Below are positions 15,562-23,905 of a stretch of DNA of 32,307 nt, one piece after another. A model generated the notes under the pieces. It ran no database searches and had not been told where the DNA came from. It saw only the letters and a list, made by a program, of their open reading frames with translations. Every line of letters starts with the position of its first letter. The stretch's first letter is position 1. A program made the position numbers and the translations under genes. Source of the stretch: Pseudomonas sp. (lineage in GTDB: Bacteria > Pseudomonadota > Gammaproteobacteria > Pseudomonadales > Pseudomonadaceae); assembly GCF_030150285.1 (NCBI RefSeq), contig NZ_JASLGE010000057.1:1-32307 (forward strand), read 5' to 3'.

Positions 15562-17106
15562 TTATTTTTTGAAGCTTTGCTCAAGCTGCTCAAGGCGTTC
15601 TTTGACGAACTCGGCGCGCGCCTGCCCTCTCAGTTGATCCGCTTCGGTGAGGATCGCCACCGTTTCTTTGGCCAGCCGACGGCGGTTGGCCACCTCTTGC
15701 TCCACCGTGTCTGCGATCGGCATTTCAAACACGTTGCCGGTGCAGTAGCTATTGGGCGCACCGTTCATTGAGCGCAGCCATTGTGCAAAGCCATGGGCAC
15801 CTGCTGCGGGGTTGGTGCCGCGAACCGCGTCCCGGAGCATTTTGCGGAAGGCATAGACCCCCGCATCGAACTTGGTGGGGTTTTCAAGCTTATGAACCGC
15901 GATCGGCCGTTGCGAGATAATCGCCTCGTAATCGCCCGGCGCGTATTGCGCGTCTTTGTAGATCTCGCGTTCACGGTGGTGCTTGGGAATGGGAGGCAAC
16001 TCATCGAGCGTGTATTTGCCGAAGCGCTCAGGCCGACGCATTGCCACCTGCCCTTCGAGAAAGTCGATGGTTTCGTAGCCGACCATGCTTTTGTCACCGA
16101 TGCCGCGCGTATCAATACCCGGCCCCATGACCCGCCAGCCCATCATTTTGCTGTTCTCGTCATCGACCGGAACCGTCCAGCGCACGATATGGAAACGGCT
16201 GAAGAGCTTCTTCGCCGAGCCGTCTTCGGAGGTGTACGCGTGCAAGCTGAGGTTGGGCAGTACCTGGTGCTGAATGCGCAGGAACATTCTGTCGTCGTTG
16301 ACGCGACGGGCACCCGCGCAGGCCAGGCTTCGGCCCTGATGAACCGGGATAAATTGCATGTCGGGGGCAACTTCCATGGACGCTGCGCCGACCTCGTCGA
16401 AGGTCGTGCCCTGGAACTGTTTGTTCACCACGTTTTTGGCAGAGTGCAAGGCGGTGGGGTGGAAATTGTCGGCCGCGTTGTCTTGTACCTGCACCCAGTT
16501 GCAGTGCTGGAAGTTGCTGTAAGGCACCAGCTCGTCGCCCTCTGCAACGGTAAAGTTTTCTTCCCATTCTGGAAATGGCGGCTCTTCGTCTGGCGGGCCC
16601 ATGTACGCGAACACCAAGCCATGACGCTCGAACGCTTTGTACGCCCCTTGGCGAATGGAGCAGGCGTATTTTTCCGCCTCTTTCTCTTCGCCCGCTGGAA
16701 AGGGCACGTGCAAGCAGGCCCCGTCTACGTCAAACACCATGCCGTGGTAACAGCACTTAATGCCCCGCTCCTGAATGGCCCCATATTCCAGGGACGCGCC
16801 CCGGTGACAGCAATGCGCATGCAGCACGCCGATCTGGCCACTGCCGTCCCGGAAGGCCACCAATTCTTCACCCATGATTTTCAAGAAGCGCGGGGTATCC
16901 GTGAGTTCCAGTGACATACACACCGGGTGCCAGAAACGGCGCAGGTATTCGCCCATCGGCGTGCCCGGCCCGGTTTCCGTCAACTCCGGGTCATGGCCCG
17001 GTACGTTATTGGTGTGATACCCCCCATAGGCGATGAGTTTTTTGGCGATCGGTGCGCTGGCACCACTCGATTGCTGGGCTTCGTGCTGTTCGAATTTCTC
17101 AGTCAT
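15562..17106 (-). CDS. Rieske aromatic-ring oxygenase, terminal (alpha) component
   Basis: A 514-aa Rieske non-haem iron oxygenase. The Rieske cluster ligands are C99 and H101 (AHCCHRG), then C118 and H121 (KCCYHG). The mononuclear iron facial triad starts in DNFHPTALH with H216 and H221, and D213 precedes them. It resembles the phthalate 4,5-dioxygenase group that works as alpha-only hexamers with a single FMN/2Fe-2S reductase, and just such a reductase gene follows. It is longer than phthalate dioxygenase itself (about 440 aa), with a charged helical C-terminal tail. GGAG lies before the ATG. Expression is probably controlled by the divergent GntR regulator. Substrate unknown; an aromatic carboxylate or aryl ether is likely. 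Confidence 0.9.
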   Translation of the reverse strand: MTEKFEQHEAQQSSGASAPIAKKLIAYGGYHTNNVPGHDPELTETGPGTPMGEYLRRFWHPVCMSLELTDTPRFLKIMGEELVAFRDGSGQIGVLHAHCCHRGASLEYGAIQERGIKCCYHGMVFDVDGACLHVPFPAGEEKEAEKYACSIRQGAYKAFERHGLVFAYMGPPDEEPPFPEWEENFTVAEGDELVPYSNFQHCNWVQVQDNAADNFHPTALHSAKNVVNKQFQGTTFDEVGAASMEVAPDMQFIPVHQGRSLACAGARRVNDDRMFLRIQHQVLPNLSLHAYTSEDGSAKKLFSRFHIVRWTVPVDDENSKMMGWRVMGPGIDTRGIGDKSMVGYETIDFLEGQVAMRRPERFGKYTLDELPPIPKHHREREIYKDAQYAPGDYEAIISQRPIAVHKLENPTKFDAGVYAFRKMLRDAVRGTNPAAGAHGFAQWLRSMNGAPNSYCTGNVFEMPIADTVEQEVANRRRLAKETVAILTEADQLRGQARAEFVKERLEQLEQSFKK

Positions 17107-17152
17107 GACCCTGTCTCCATTTTTATTTTATCGTCAGAACTCAGGCTACGGA

Positions 17153-17266
17153 ATTCTGTATACGGATTATTTGAGCGCTTGGATGCCATCGGTGCTGCGG
17201 GTTAAGGGAGTGTCTTGGGTATCCTCTTCTGTCTTCTGCATTCCACCTACTGTATTCTGTATACAG
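17153..17266. promoter_or_regulatory. Twin GTATAC operators in the oxygenase-GntR gap
   Basis: ATTCTGTATAC occurs twice in the divergent gap, at 17153-17163 and 17254-17264. The second is extended to the perfect palindrome CTGTATACAG (17257-17266). GTATAC-centred palindromes are typical targets of FCD-type GntR regulators such as VanR. Two sites 101 bp apart, one near each gene, suggest cooperative repression or looping. Confidence 0.55.
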
Positions 17267-17338
17267 ATAAGCCATTCTTGGACTGACGCCCATGATTGTC
17301 AAGCCACCCCGTTGGAATCATTTTGGAGAACGTGGACA

Positions 17339-18058
17339 ATGACCCTCGCAATCAAGCCACCGAAGGCCCCACTGAACGCCATGACGACTAAGTTGCAGAA
17401 AATTCAAACCCGCCCGGACTATGTCGACGAGGTGTACAAGGCGCTCCTGGACGCAATCAGTGACGGCACCATGGCCCCGGGGGTTCGTTTCACCCAGGAA
17501 GAGATCGCCGAACAGATGAACGTGTCGCGTTCTCCGGTGCTGCAGGCCATTCGCCTGCTGAAAAAGGATGGGCTGGTTCAGGATGCGCCCGGCAAAGGGG
17601 TGCTGGTGACACCGTTGACGGTTGAGTCCATCAGCAACCTCTACCTGATTCGCGGGGCTCTGGATAACCTGGCCGCCAAAATGGCCGCTGAAAAACGCCA
17701 TCAAATGGACCCGGCCATTCTTGAACACGGCCGGCGCGTGGCCAAGGGAAAAGACCTCAAGGCCATGGTGGATGCCGACGTCGCGTTTCATCACGCCATC
17801 TACGCCGCCTCGGGCAACCCCCTGATTGCCGAGAGCGCCCAGGTTTACTGGGTGCACCTGCGTCGCGCGATGGGCACCGTGTTGCAATCGTCGGCCTCTG
17901 AGCGTCAATCCATTTGGGACGAGCATGAGGCCATTGCCAAGGCCATTGCCGAAGGCGACGCAAAAAAGGCGGGTGAGCTTTCTGATGTCCACACCCGCAA
18001 AGCGCGAGAGTTCCTGACGTCACAACTGGGTGAGTATTTAGGGCAACAAACCCCGTGA
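17339..18058 (+). CDS. GntR-family (FCD) regulator
   Basis: A 239-aa regulator. The N-terminal winged helix lies at about 20-85 (VDEVYKALLDAISDGTMAPG, then EEIAEQMNVSRSPVLQAIRL), and a C-terminal all-helical FCD ligand domain follows with metal-site candidates DADVAFHHAIY and the terminal DVHTRKA histidine. ATG 17339 has GGAG about 10 nt upstream and gives the usual family length. The longer open frame back to 17033 reads into the promoter and is rejected. It diverges from the Rieske oxygenase and lies 117 nt before an AEC carrier gene. Most likely it represses the oxygenase genes until the aromatic acid or a product binds. Confidence 0.9.
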   Translation: MTLAIKPPKAPLNAMTTKLQKIQTRPDYVDEVYKALLDAISDGTMAPGVRFTQEEIAEQMNVSRSPVLQAIRLLKKDGLVQDAPGKGVLVTPLTVESISNLYLIRGALDNLAAKMAAEKRHQMDPAILEHGRRVAKGKDLKAMVDADVAFHHAIYAASGNPLIAESAQVYWVHLRRAMGTVLQSSASERQSIWDEHEAIAKAIAEGDAKKAGELSDVHTRKAREFLTSQLGEYLGQQTP

Positions 18059-18175
18059 TCTGACGTAACCTTTGCGGCCTGAGAGCGCCTGCTGCTGGCA
18101 GGCCGCGCCTGAGCACGTCACGCCGTTGTCAAACGCCCCCCATTCGACCCTTTCACCTTGCGAGTTACCCGGCCC

Positions 18176-19105
18176 ATGGCCTCTGTGCTGAATGTTGTTC
18201 TGCCTGTTTTTGCCCTTATTCTTGCCGGCTTCGCCTGCAGACGCCTGGGCCTGCTCGGCCCCAACGCCGCGTCGGAAATCAACCGGATGGTGGTTTGGCT
18301 GTGCCTGCCGGCGTTACTGTTCGAGGCCATGGCCACTGTGGTGTGGGAACAGATTTGGCAGCCGGGGTTTATCCTCACTTACGGGCTGTCAACGGTCGGC
18401 CTGTTCGTCATCACGTTGCTCTGGCGCCTACGGCGTACAGGCAGCCTGGTTGACGCCAGCGTCCAGGGATTAAGCGCCTCCTACGCCAACACCGGCTATA
18501 TGGGTATTCCGTTGTGCCTGCTGGTATTTGGCGACGCTGGTATGGAACCCGCGCTGATCACCTGTTTGGTGGTGGTGTGCGTGCTGTTTTCGATCTCGGT
18601 GATTTGCATTGAAATCGGCTTGCAAAACGAAAAGAGCCTTAAAAAAGCCGTTGCCAAAGTCACGTTGGCGCTGATTAAAAACCCGATTGTGGTCGCGCCG
18701 TTTCTGGGCGCGTTGTGGGCCGCGACAGCACAGCCGTTACCGGCTTCATTGCACACACTGCTCAATATGTTGTCGGCGGCAACGGGCCCCTGCGCGCTGA
18801 TTTCCCTGGGGCTTTTTCTGGCCCATCGGCACAAAGAGACGCGCGAGCGAGGTACGCGCCTGGCGCTCATCAAACTGGTTGCCCACCCCCTGATCACTTG
18901 GGTGCTGGCCTTTTATGTCTTTCGCCTGCCCCTCATGTGGGCCCAGGCCGCATTGCTGCTCAGCGCACTGCCGACAGGCACCGGCCCCTTTATGCTGGCC
19001 GAATTTTATCGACGGGACGGCTCGCTGGTCTCCAGCACCATCCTGATATCCACCTTGGGGTCTTTGATCACACTGTCGGCGTGCATCTACTTGATCGGCC
19101 TGTAA
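18176..19105 (+). CDS. AEC-family transporter (auxin efflux carrier / malonate permease type)
   Basis: A 309-aa integral membrane protein with about 10 helices in two halves. The N-terminal half begins VLPVFALILAGFACRR and contains the conserved SASYANTGYMGIPL segment. The C-terminal half contains LPTGTGPFMLAEFY. This is the AEC family, whose bacterial members move dicarboxylates such as malonate or other organic anions. ATG 18176 has only a weak ribosome binding site; TTG 18158 is the alternative. It follows the GntR gene in the same direction and may import or export a substrate or product of the oxygenase. Confidence 0.85.
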   Translation: MASVLNVVLPVFALILAGFACRRLGLLGPNAASEINRMVVWLCLPALLFEAMATVVWEQIWQPGFILTYGLSTVGLFVITLLWRLRRTGSLVDASVQGLSASYANTGYMGIPLCLLVFGDAGMEPALITCLVVVCVLFSISVICIEIGLQNEKSLKKAVAKVTLALIKNPIVVAPFLGALWAATAQPLPASLHTLLNMLSAATGPCALISLGLFLAHRHKETRERGTRLALIKLVAHPLITWVLAFYVFRLPLMWAQAALLLSALPTGTGPFMLAEFYRRDGSLVSSTILISTLGSLITLSACIYLIGL

Positions 19106-19120
19106 ACCGCCCTTGCGCGG

Positions 19121-19148
19121 CGTGGGCGGCAGACGCACACCGCCCACG
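19121..19148. terminator. Hairpin between convergent genes
   Basis: CGTGGGCGG (19121-19129) pairs with CCGCCCACG (19140-19148). The stem lies in the 51-nt gap between the converging AEC carrier and ferredoxin reductase genes. No clear T run. Confidence 0.55.
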
Positions 19149-19156
19149 TCCAGCCT

Positions 19157-20374
19157 TTACAACAGGTCGCGCAGTGCCACGCCCGGATCGACCAGGCGCG
19201 TGCAGTCCAGCCCCCTGCCCTGCGCCGCCAAGCGCTTGAACACCGCCATGTCGCGGCTGTTATTGACCGTCGCCGCCGCTTGCAGGCGGCCCTTGGCGTC
19301 GAGCTGTAACACACTGAACACGTCTGTGCCCGGGTCGCCCCTGCACAGCAATGGCCCGTCCCCCTGGAACAGGCCCAGTGTCTGCACGTTACAGGCGTAC
19401 TGGTCCGACCATAACCAAGGCTGTTCGCCGTACTCGGCCGAGCCCCCCAGCATGTTGGTCGCGGCGATGAGTGGCTGGTTTTCAGCCACCTGCCAGGACT
19501 CAACGCGCAACGGGAGCCCCAGCACGGGGTTGAAGTGGTTGGTCACATCGCCAGCGGCAAAGATATGCGGGTCAGAGGTACGGCAGCCCGAGTCGACCCG
19601 TATTCCGTTCTCAACGGCCAAGCCTGCCTGTTGCGCCAGTTCGACATTGGGCTGTGCACCGATGCCGGCCACCAGGATGTCGGCTTCGATGTCCCCGGCG
19701 CTGGTGCGCAGGGTCATGCTGTTTTCAGGCCCTTTGACAATACCCAGCACCTGACACGCCAGGTGAACAGTGACGCCCTGGCGACGGTGCAACGCAACCA
19801 TGTAGTCACCGACCTGAGCCGGCATCGAACGCCTCAAAAGCCCGCTGGCGGCTTCAATGACGTCAACGGTGCAGTCCAGGCCGCGCGCCGCAGCCGCCAC
19901 TTCAAGGCCTATAAAACCGCCCCCCAGCACCGCCACGCGGCAACCCGGGCGAAGGGTATTGCGCAGCGAACGGGCGTCTTCAATCGAACGCAAGTAATGG
20001 ATCTTCACCGCGTCGGCACCCGGCCCGGTGTAGTGCCGGGCACGCGATCCGGTGGTCAGCAGCAGCTTGGTATAAGCCAAGGGCGGGGCATTATCGAACA
20101 ACAGGCATTGCTGCTGGCGGTCAATGCCAACGACGCGCACCCCCAGGCGTAACTCTATCCCCAGCCCGGCATAGTAAGCGCCATCCTGGATAAACAGGTT
20201 GCGCTCCCCTTCGATGCCATTCAGCACATCCTTGGACAGGGCCGGGCGATCATAAGGCAGGTGTGGCTCGTCACCGATCAGGCAAATGCGTGCCTGCGGC
20301 GCGAGTTCACGCAGTGCTTCAGCGGCCCGGCGACCCGCCTGGCCGGCACCGACAATCACGTATTCAGAATGCAT
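19157..20374 (-). CDS. FAD-dependent ferredoxin reductase of the Rieske oxygenase system
   Basis: A 405-aa pyridine nucleotide-disulphide oxidoreductase of the ferredoxin reductase type. The FAD motif VGAGQAG is at 8-14 with the family DRPALSK segment near 43-49. The NAD motif GGGFIG lies near residue 150, the second FAD segment FAAGDV near 275, and a C-terminal reductase domain follows. It passes electrons from NADH to a ferredoxin, and a Rieske ferredoxin is encoded in the same operon. ATG 20374 has AAGG 7 nt upstream; an in-frame TTG at 20392 would overlap the amidase stop. It is the last gene of the operon. Confidence 0.9.
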   Translation of the reverse strand: MHSEYVIVGAGQAGRRAAEALRELAPQARICLIGDEPHLPYDRPALSKDVLNGIEGERNLFIQDGAYYAGLGIELRLGVRVVGIDRQQQCLLFDNAPPLAYTKLLLTTGSRARHYTGPGADAVKIHYLRSIEDARSLRNTLRPGCRVAVLGGGFIGLEVAAAARGLDCTVDVIEAASGLLRRSMPAQVGDYMVALHRRQGVTVHLACQVLGIVKGPENSMTLRTSAGDIEADILVAGIGAQPNVELAQQAGLAVENGIRVDSGCRTSDPHIFAAGDVTNHFNPVLGLPLRVESWQVAENQPLIAATNMLGGSAEYGEQPWLWSDQYACNVQTLGLFQGDGPLLCRGDPGTDVFSVLQLDAKGRLQAAATVNNSRDMAVFKRLAAQGRGLDCTRLVDPGVALRDLL

Positions 20375-20388
20375 GCTCACACCTTCAG

Positions 20389-21693
20389 TCAAGTCACGAG
20401 TAAGGCAGGGCTGTCCTGCAATGTGCTTTCGATCCAGGCGGCTGCCTGCAACAAGCGATCATCGGCGAAACGCGCGCCGATCAACTGGATGCCGATGGGC
20501 AAGCCATTGGCCCCCGTCAACGCCGGTAAAGACAAGGTCGGAACCCCCAGGAACATCCATAACCGGCTGAACAAGGGATCGCCCGTGGAGGAAATCCCCA
20601 GCGGGGCCGTGTCGCCAGCGCTGGGGGCCAGCAAGACATCCCAGGGTTCGAACACATGAGCACTTTCATGCGCCCCTTGTTCGGCGGCGGCACGCAGCTC
20701 GCCATACTCCTCGATGTCGACCTCCAGGCCCAATTCGATCAATTGCTTGAGGGGGTCGCTTAACTGGTGGGCGTGATGGTCGTATTCGCTGGCCAGGCTG
20801 CGAGCCGCTTCATAAGCCATCAACCGTTTTTGCCCCTCTGCGAACGTGTCAAAGCGCGCGGGCAAACACGCATCGCCCACCCGGGCACCGCTTTCGGCCA
20901 ACCGCAGCATGATGTTTTCGATGCCATTACGGGTGTGTGGCGACGCCGACAGCCAATCGGCGGTGCGGCACACACCTATGGCAGGTGCCCAACGCGGGTT
21001 GTTGTTGACCGCCACCCCGGCACGCCCACCCAGCAACACCGAGCGCATGCGCCCGGCATCGCGCACGCTGCGCGTCAGCACCCCCAGAGTGTCCAGTGAA
21101 TGGGCCAGGCCCTTGACCCCCGTCAAGTTGAAATCACCGTACGTGGGTTTGTAGCCGACCACGCCGCAGTAGGACGCTGGCCGAATCAGCGACCCGGCCG
21201 TTTGCGACCCCAGCGCCGCCGGGACCATACAACTGGCCACCGCCGCCGCCGAACCGCTGGATGAGCCACCGGGCGTATGCGCCAGGTTGTGCGGGTTGCG
21301 CGTCTTGCCGGGCGAGAAATAGGCGAACTCGGTGGTAACCGTCTTCCCCATCAATACGGCCCCGGCACGTTTGAGCAGCGTGGCACAAGCCGCATCCGTG
21401 GGCGGCCTGTGCCCGGCGTACACGGCTGACCCATAGGCGGTCGGTGTATCGGCGCAGGCGATGATGTCTTTCAAACCGATGGGCACCCCGTGCAATAAAC
21501 CTTGCGCAGTTTTTCGATCCATTTCCCGGGCTTGCTGCAGCGCCCATTCCGGGTCAATAAATGCCCAGGCCTGAATGCTCGGCTCCAGGCGGTCAATGGC
21601 CGCCAGGCAATCACTGACCAGTTCCAGCGAACTCATCTGCCGATTGGCAATCGCCTGTGCGGCCTCGGCCACCCCCATTTCATGCGGTTTCAT
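20389..21693 (-). CDS. Amidase (amidase-signature family)
   Basis: A 434-aa amidase-signature hydrolase. The catalytic Lys is K75 (GVPIGLKDI), the cis-Ser lies in PGGSSSGSAAA (141-151), and the nucleophilic Ser is S168 in GSQTAGSLIRPAS. These form the complete Ser-Ser-Lys triad, so the enzyme should be active on an amide, ureide or similar C-N bond. GGAGG lies 6 nt before ATG 21693. The start overlaps the end of the DUF1116 gene by 14 nt, which indicates co-translation. The family includes AtzE, allophanate hydrolase and biuret hydrolase-like enzymes of nitrogen-rich compound breakdown. The specific substrate cannot be read from the sequence. It is cytoplasmic, with no signal peptide. Confidence 0.9.
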   Translation of the reverse strand: MKPHEMGVAEAAQAIANRQMSSLELVSDCLAAIDRLEPSIQAWAFIDPEWALQQAREMDRKTAQGLLHGVPIGLKDIIACADTPTAYGSAVYAGHRPPTDAACATLLKRAGAVLMGKTVTTEFAYFSPGKTRNPHNLAHTPGGSSSGSAAAVASCMVPAALGSQTAGSLIRPASYCGVVGYKPTYGDFNLTGVKGLAHSLDTLGVLTRSVRDAGRMRSVLLGGRAGVAVNNNPRWAPAIGVCRTADWLSASPHTRNGIENIMLRLAESGARVGDACLPARFDTFAEGQKRLMAYEAARSLASEYDHHAHQLSDPLKQLIELGLEVDIEEYGELRAAAEQGAHESAHVFEPWDVLLAPSAGDTAPLGISSTGDPLFSRLWMFLGVPTLSLPALTGANGLPIGIQLIGARFADDRLLQAAAWIESTLQDSPALLVT

Positions 21694-22906
21694 GAAGCGC
21701 CTCCAACTGAGCCACTGCGGTTTCGAAAGGCACGCGCGCGCAAAAATAAAAGCCCCCGTCCAGCCGGCCTTGCAGCCCCTCGCGATCGAGCACGCCCAAA
21801 CTGATCACCGGCGATTGCCCACGCTCACACACCGCGAACGCACTCAGCCCGGTGCGCAGCGGGGCCGACTCAGTGAATGCCGGGTGCACGTGGGTCAGTA
21901 AGCTTTCAGGGGGTTGCAGGCCATGTTCCTGGCACACCTGCTCGAGGCGTTGCGAGGTGACCGGCGAATACCGGGCCGCCATGGCACCCAACCCGAACGC
22001 ATCGACAATGGCACTGTCGCCAATGGCACCCAGAGAACGCTTGAACAGCGCTTCACTGGCCGCAGGAATCAATGGCGGCGTCGCCGGGGCGGTAAACCAA
22101 CGCCCAGGCCAGGCCGCCACTTGAATGCCGAACTGTCGACCATTACCGCCGATGGCCGTGACCACACCGCTGCCTTCGAAACCTTGCGCCGCCTGCAGAA
22201 TGCATTTGACGGCGGCCATCCACGGGTTGAGGAAAAACGCCGCCGACGACTCAAGGAATGACCGTACCGGCTCGGGCAACGGCAATGCGCTGCCCTGCCC
22301 CAACCACTTAGCGGCCAGCAGGGCCGAGGCGTGGCGTGTCATGCCATGACAATCATCCCCGGCCGCCAGTGCCTGATCGGCGATAGGCAGGAGTTCCAGC
22401 GGTTGGTGTTCAATCCATTCGCTGAGGTGCGAGGCCAGTTCCCGATTGACCCATTGCAAACGTTCCAGAACGGCGTCATCGAACACCCCCACCCGCGCCA
22501 CCGGCCCGTCACCCCCGTTAAGGGTGCTGAACGCGCGACGCGATGGCTGAAGGGCATCTTCAACGACAATCACGGCCATCCCGGGCGAAAGCACATCCGC
22601 CAACGGAATGGCGGCGCAGAAATCCTGGGCGGGGTACAAACCAAGGGTGCCGGCGTCGAGCAAGGCTTCGGCCTTCTCACGGGTGTCAGCCCACCCCTCG
22701 TAGAGGATGGCCAACAGCGCCGAATGGCGAACCGCAACAGCCAGCTCACTGGCGCAGGCCACCGGCGGCCCGGCGTGTAACAGCGCACGGCCGGGAAAGG
22801 GGATGACCTCGAACGCCCGAGCGACCTTCACCCAGCGAGGCCGCACTTCAAGCATGGCGGCCAGCGCGGCGGCATCCGCATGATTCAAGGGTTTGAATCC
22901 CTTCAT
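21680..22906 (-). CDS. DUF1116 protein (YlbE/AllG-like, oxamate carbamoyltransferase-linked family)
   Basis: A 408-aa protein I place in DUF1116 by several family segments in order: LLHAGPP, AILYEGWADTREKAEALL, an ED...RAFSTLNGG stretch, FFLNPWMAAVKCILQAAQG, GNGRQFGIQVAAWPGRWFTA, and a C-terminal ISLGVLD. E. coli YlbE belongs to this family. It is reported to act with FdrA and YlbF in carbamoyl transfer to oxamate at the end of anaerobic allantoin use. Neither partner is visible here. ATG 22906 overlaps the preceding stop as ATGA and has a GGGGG ribosome binding site; ATG 22933 is possible. It sits between an unknown gene and an amidase, which suggests carbamoyl or amide chemistry. Function inferred only from family and context. 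Confidence 0.75.
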   Translation of the reverse strand: MKGFKPLNHADAAALAAMLEVRPRWVKVARAFEVIPFPGRALLHAGPPVACASELAVAVRHSALLAILYEGWADTREKAEALLDAGTLGLYPAQDFCAAIPLADVLSPGMAVIVVEDALQPSRRAFSTLNGGDGPVARVGVFDDAVLERLQWVNRELASHLSEWIEHQPLELLPIADQALAAGDDCHGMTRHASALLAAKWLGQGSALPLPEPVRSFLESSAAFFLNPWMAAVKCILQAAQGFEGSGVVTAIGGNGRQFGIQVAAWPGRWFTAPATPPLIPAASEALFKRSLGAIGDSAIVDAFGLGAMAARYSPVTSQRLEQVCQEHGLQPPESLLTHVHPAFTESAPLRTGLSAFAVCERGQSPVISLGVLDREGLQGRLDGGFYFCARVPFETAVAQLEALHETA

Positions 22907-23532
22907 GGTTGCCCCCGGCTTTCTTCGACCCATGACTCACCAAACGCCAGGAACGCCGAATTGAGTGTGCCGTCCAGAAAGTCCCGCTCAATGACCACAC
23001 CGGGCAGCACCTCGTCATTGAGCAACACCTGCGCCCTTTGCGCACCCTGGAAGACGCTGTACATACGATGCTTGCCGGTGGCACTGAATGTCGGCCCGAC
23101 ATCGGCAGCAAAGGGGGGCTGCAAATCCAGCCAACGCATTTCCAGCCGCACCCCCTGAGCCTCGATGCTTTCGCGCCAGGCCGTTGCCACCTCACTGTCA
23201 GTGCCGCCATTCTGATTGGCTTGCAGCAGCGTGACATGGGCCAGGGACGGCACGTTTTTGAAGGCACCAAATGAAGGCACGTACTCGTCCAACAGGTAGC
23301 GCATCAGCGGCAAGTTATCGGCAATACACAGGTTCGGTGCTGCCGGGTAACCGAGGGCACTGTCAGGCTCGCCTAGCAGCAGAATGCCCCGCCCTCGGCC
23401 ATAGGCTGAAACCACAACCTTGAAATACAAAGCCAGCACGCACCAACCCGCTTGCTGGTTTTGCGGGTGTTTGAGGTAGATCCCCGGGTTCTCACCTGAC
23501 CAACTGACCAGGCCTTGCTGAATAATTGACAT
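22903..23532 (-). CDS. Unrecognised 209-aa protein in the Rieske/DUF1116 operon
   Basis: I do not recognise this family. ATG 23532 has AAGGA 8 nt upstream and gives 209 aa; the open frame continues 21 codons further without support. The protein looks soluble and alpha/beta: VVVSAYGRGRGILLLGEPD near the start, DNLPLMRYLLDEYVPSFGAF in the middle, an RLEMRWLDLQPPFAADVGPT stretch, then KHRMYSVFQGAQRAQVLLND and a Trp/Glu-rich end. It has a single Cys (C28), conserved-looking Gly/Asp turns and no signal peptide. Its stop overlaps the DUF1116 start (ATGA), so the two are made together and may form a complex. Confidence 0.7.
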   Translation of the reverse strand: MSIIQQGLVSWSGENPGIYLKHPQNQQAGWCVLALYFKVVVSAYGRGRGILLLGEPDSALGYPAAPNLCIADNLPLMRYLLDEYVPSFGAFKNVPSLAHVTLLQANQNGGTDSEVATAWRESIEAQGVRLEMRWLDLQPPFAADVGPTFSATGKHRMYSVFQGAQRAQVLLNDEVLPGVVIERDFLDGTLNSAFLAFGESWVEESRGQP

Positions 23533-23560
23533 AATTCTGTTCCTTGATGGCCTGATACGC

Positions 23561-23905
23561 TCAAGCCAGTTGCAGGGTGTTACTCCCCAATCCAATCAAC
23601 ACCGCCTGCGCTTCGACCTTGACCGCATAGGTGCAGACGTTTTCTCGCGCCGGTGCACACATCACCCGGCCTGTCGCAATGTCGAAACGGGCCTGGTGCA
23701 GCGGGCACTCGACTTCACCGTCCTCAATCCAGCCCTCGGATAAAGAGGCATTGCCATGAGGGCAGCGATCACGCAGCGCGAAGTACTGCCCCTGAACATT
23801 GAAGAGGGCGATGACCTGATCTTCGACCTGTACACGTCGCGCCTGCTGGTCGGCCAACTCGCCGACAGCGCACACGCGTGTCCATCTCAGCGCTGACGGG
23901 CTCAT
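23561..23905 (-). CDS. Rieske-type [2Fe-2S] ferredoxin
   Basis: A 114-aa Rieske ferredoxin with cluster ligands C48 and H50 (RCPHG), then C67 and H70 (CPLHQARFD). It carries electrons from the operon's FAD reductase to the Rieske oxygenase. Length matches BphF/NdoA/NirD-type ferredoxins. ATG 23905 overlaps the stop of the glyoxalase-like gene (ATGA) and has GGGAGG 5 nt upstream, so the much longer open frame to 24088 is rejected. Confidence 0.9.
   Translation of the reverse strand: MSPSALRWTRVCAVGELADQQARRVQVEDQVIALFNVQGQYFALRDRCPHGNASLSEGWIEDGEVECPLHQARFDIATGRVMCAPARENVCTYAVKVEAQAVLIGLGSNTLQLA

Noticed and set aside
15781..16914. 377-codon plus-strand open frame
   Set aside because: Antisense to the Rieske oxygenase alpha gene, with no recognisable domain.
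17033..17338. N-terminal extension of the GntR gene
   Set aside because: It would read through the divergent promoter and the GTATAC sites; ATG 17339 gives the normal family length.
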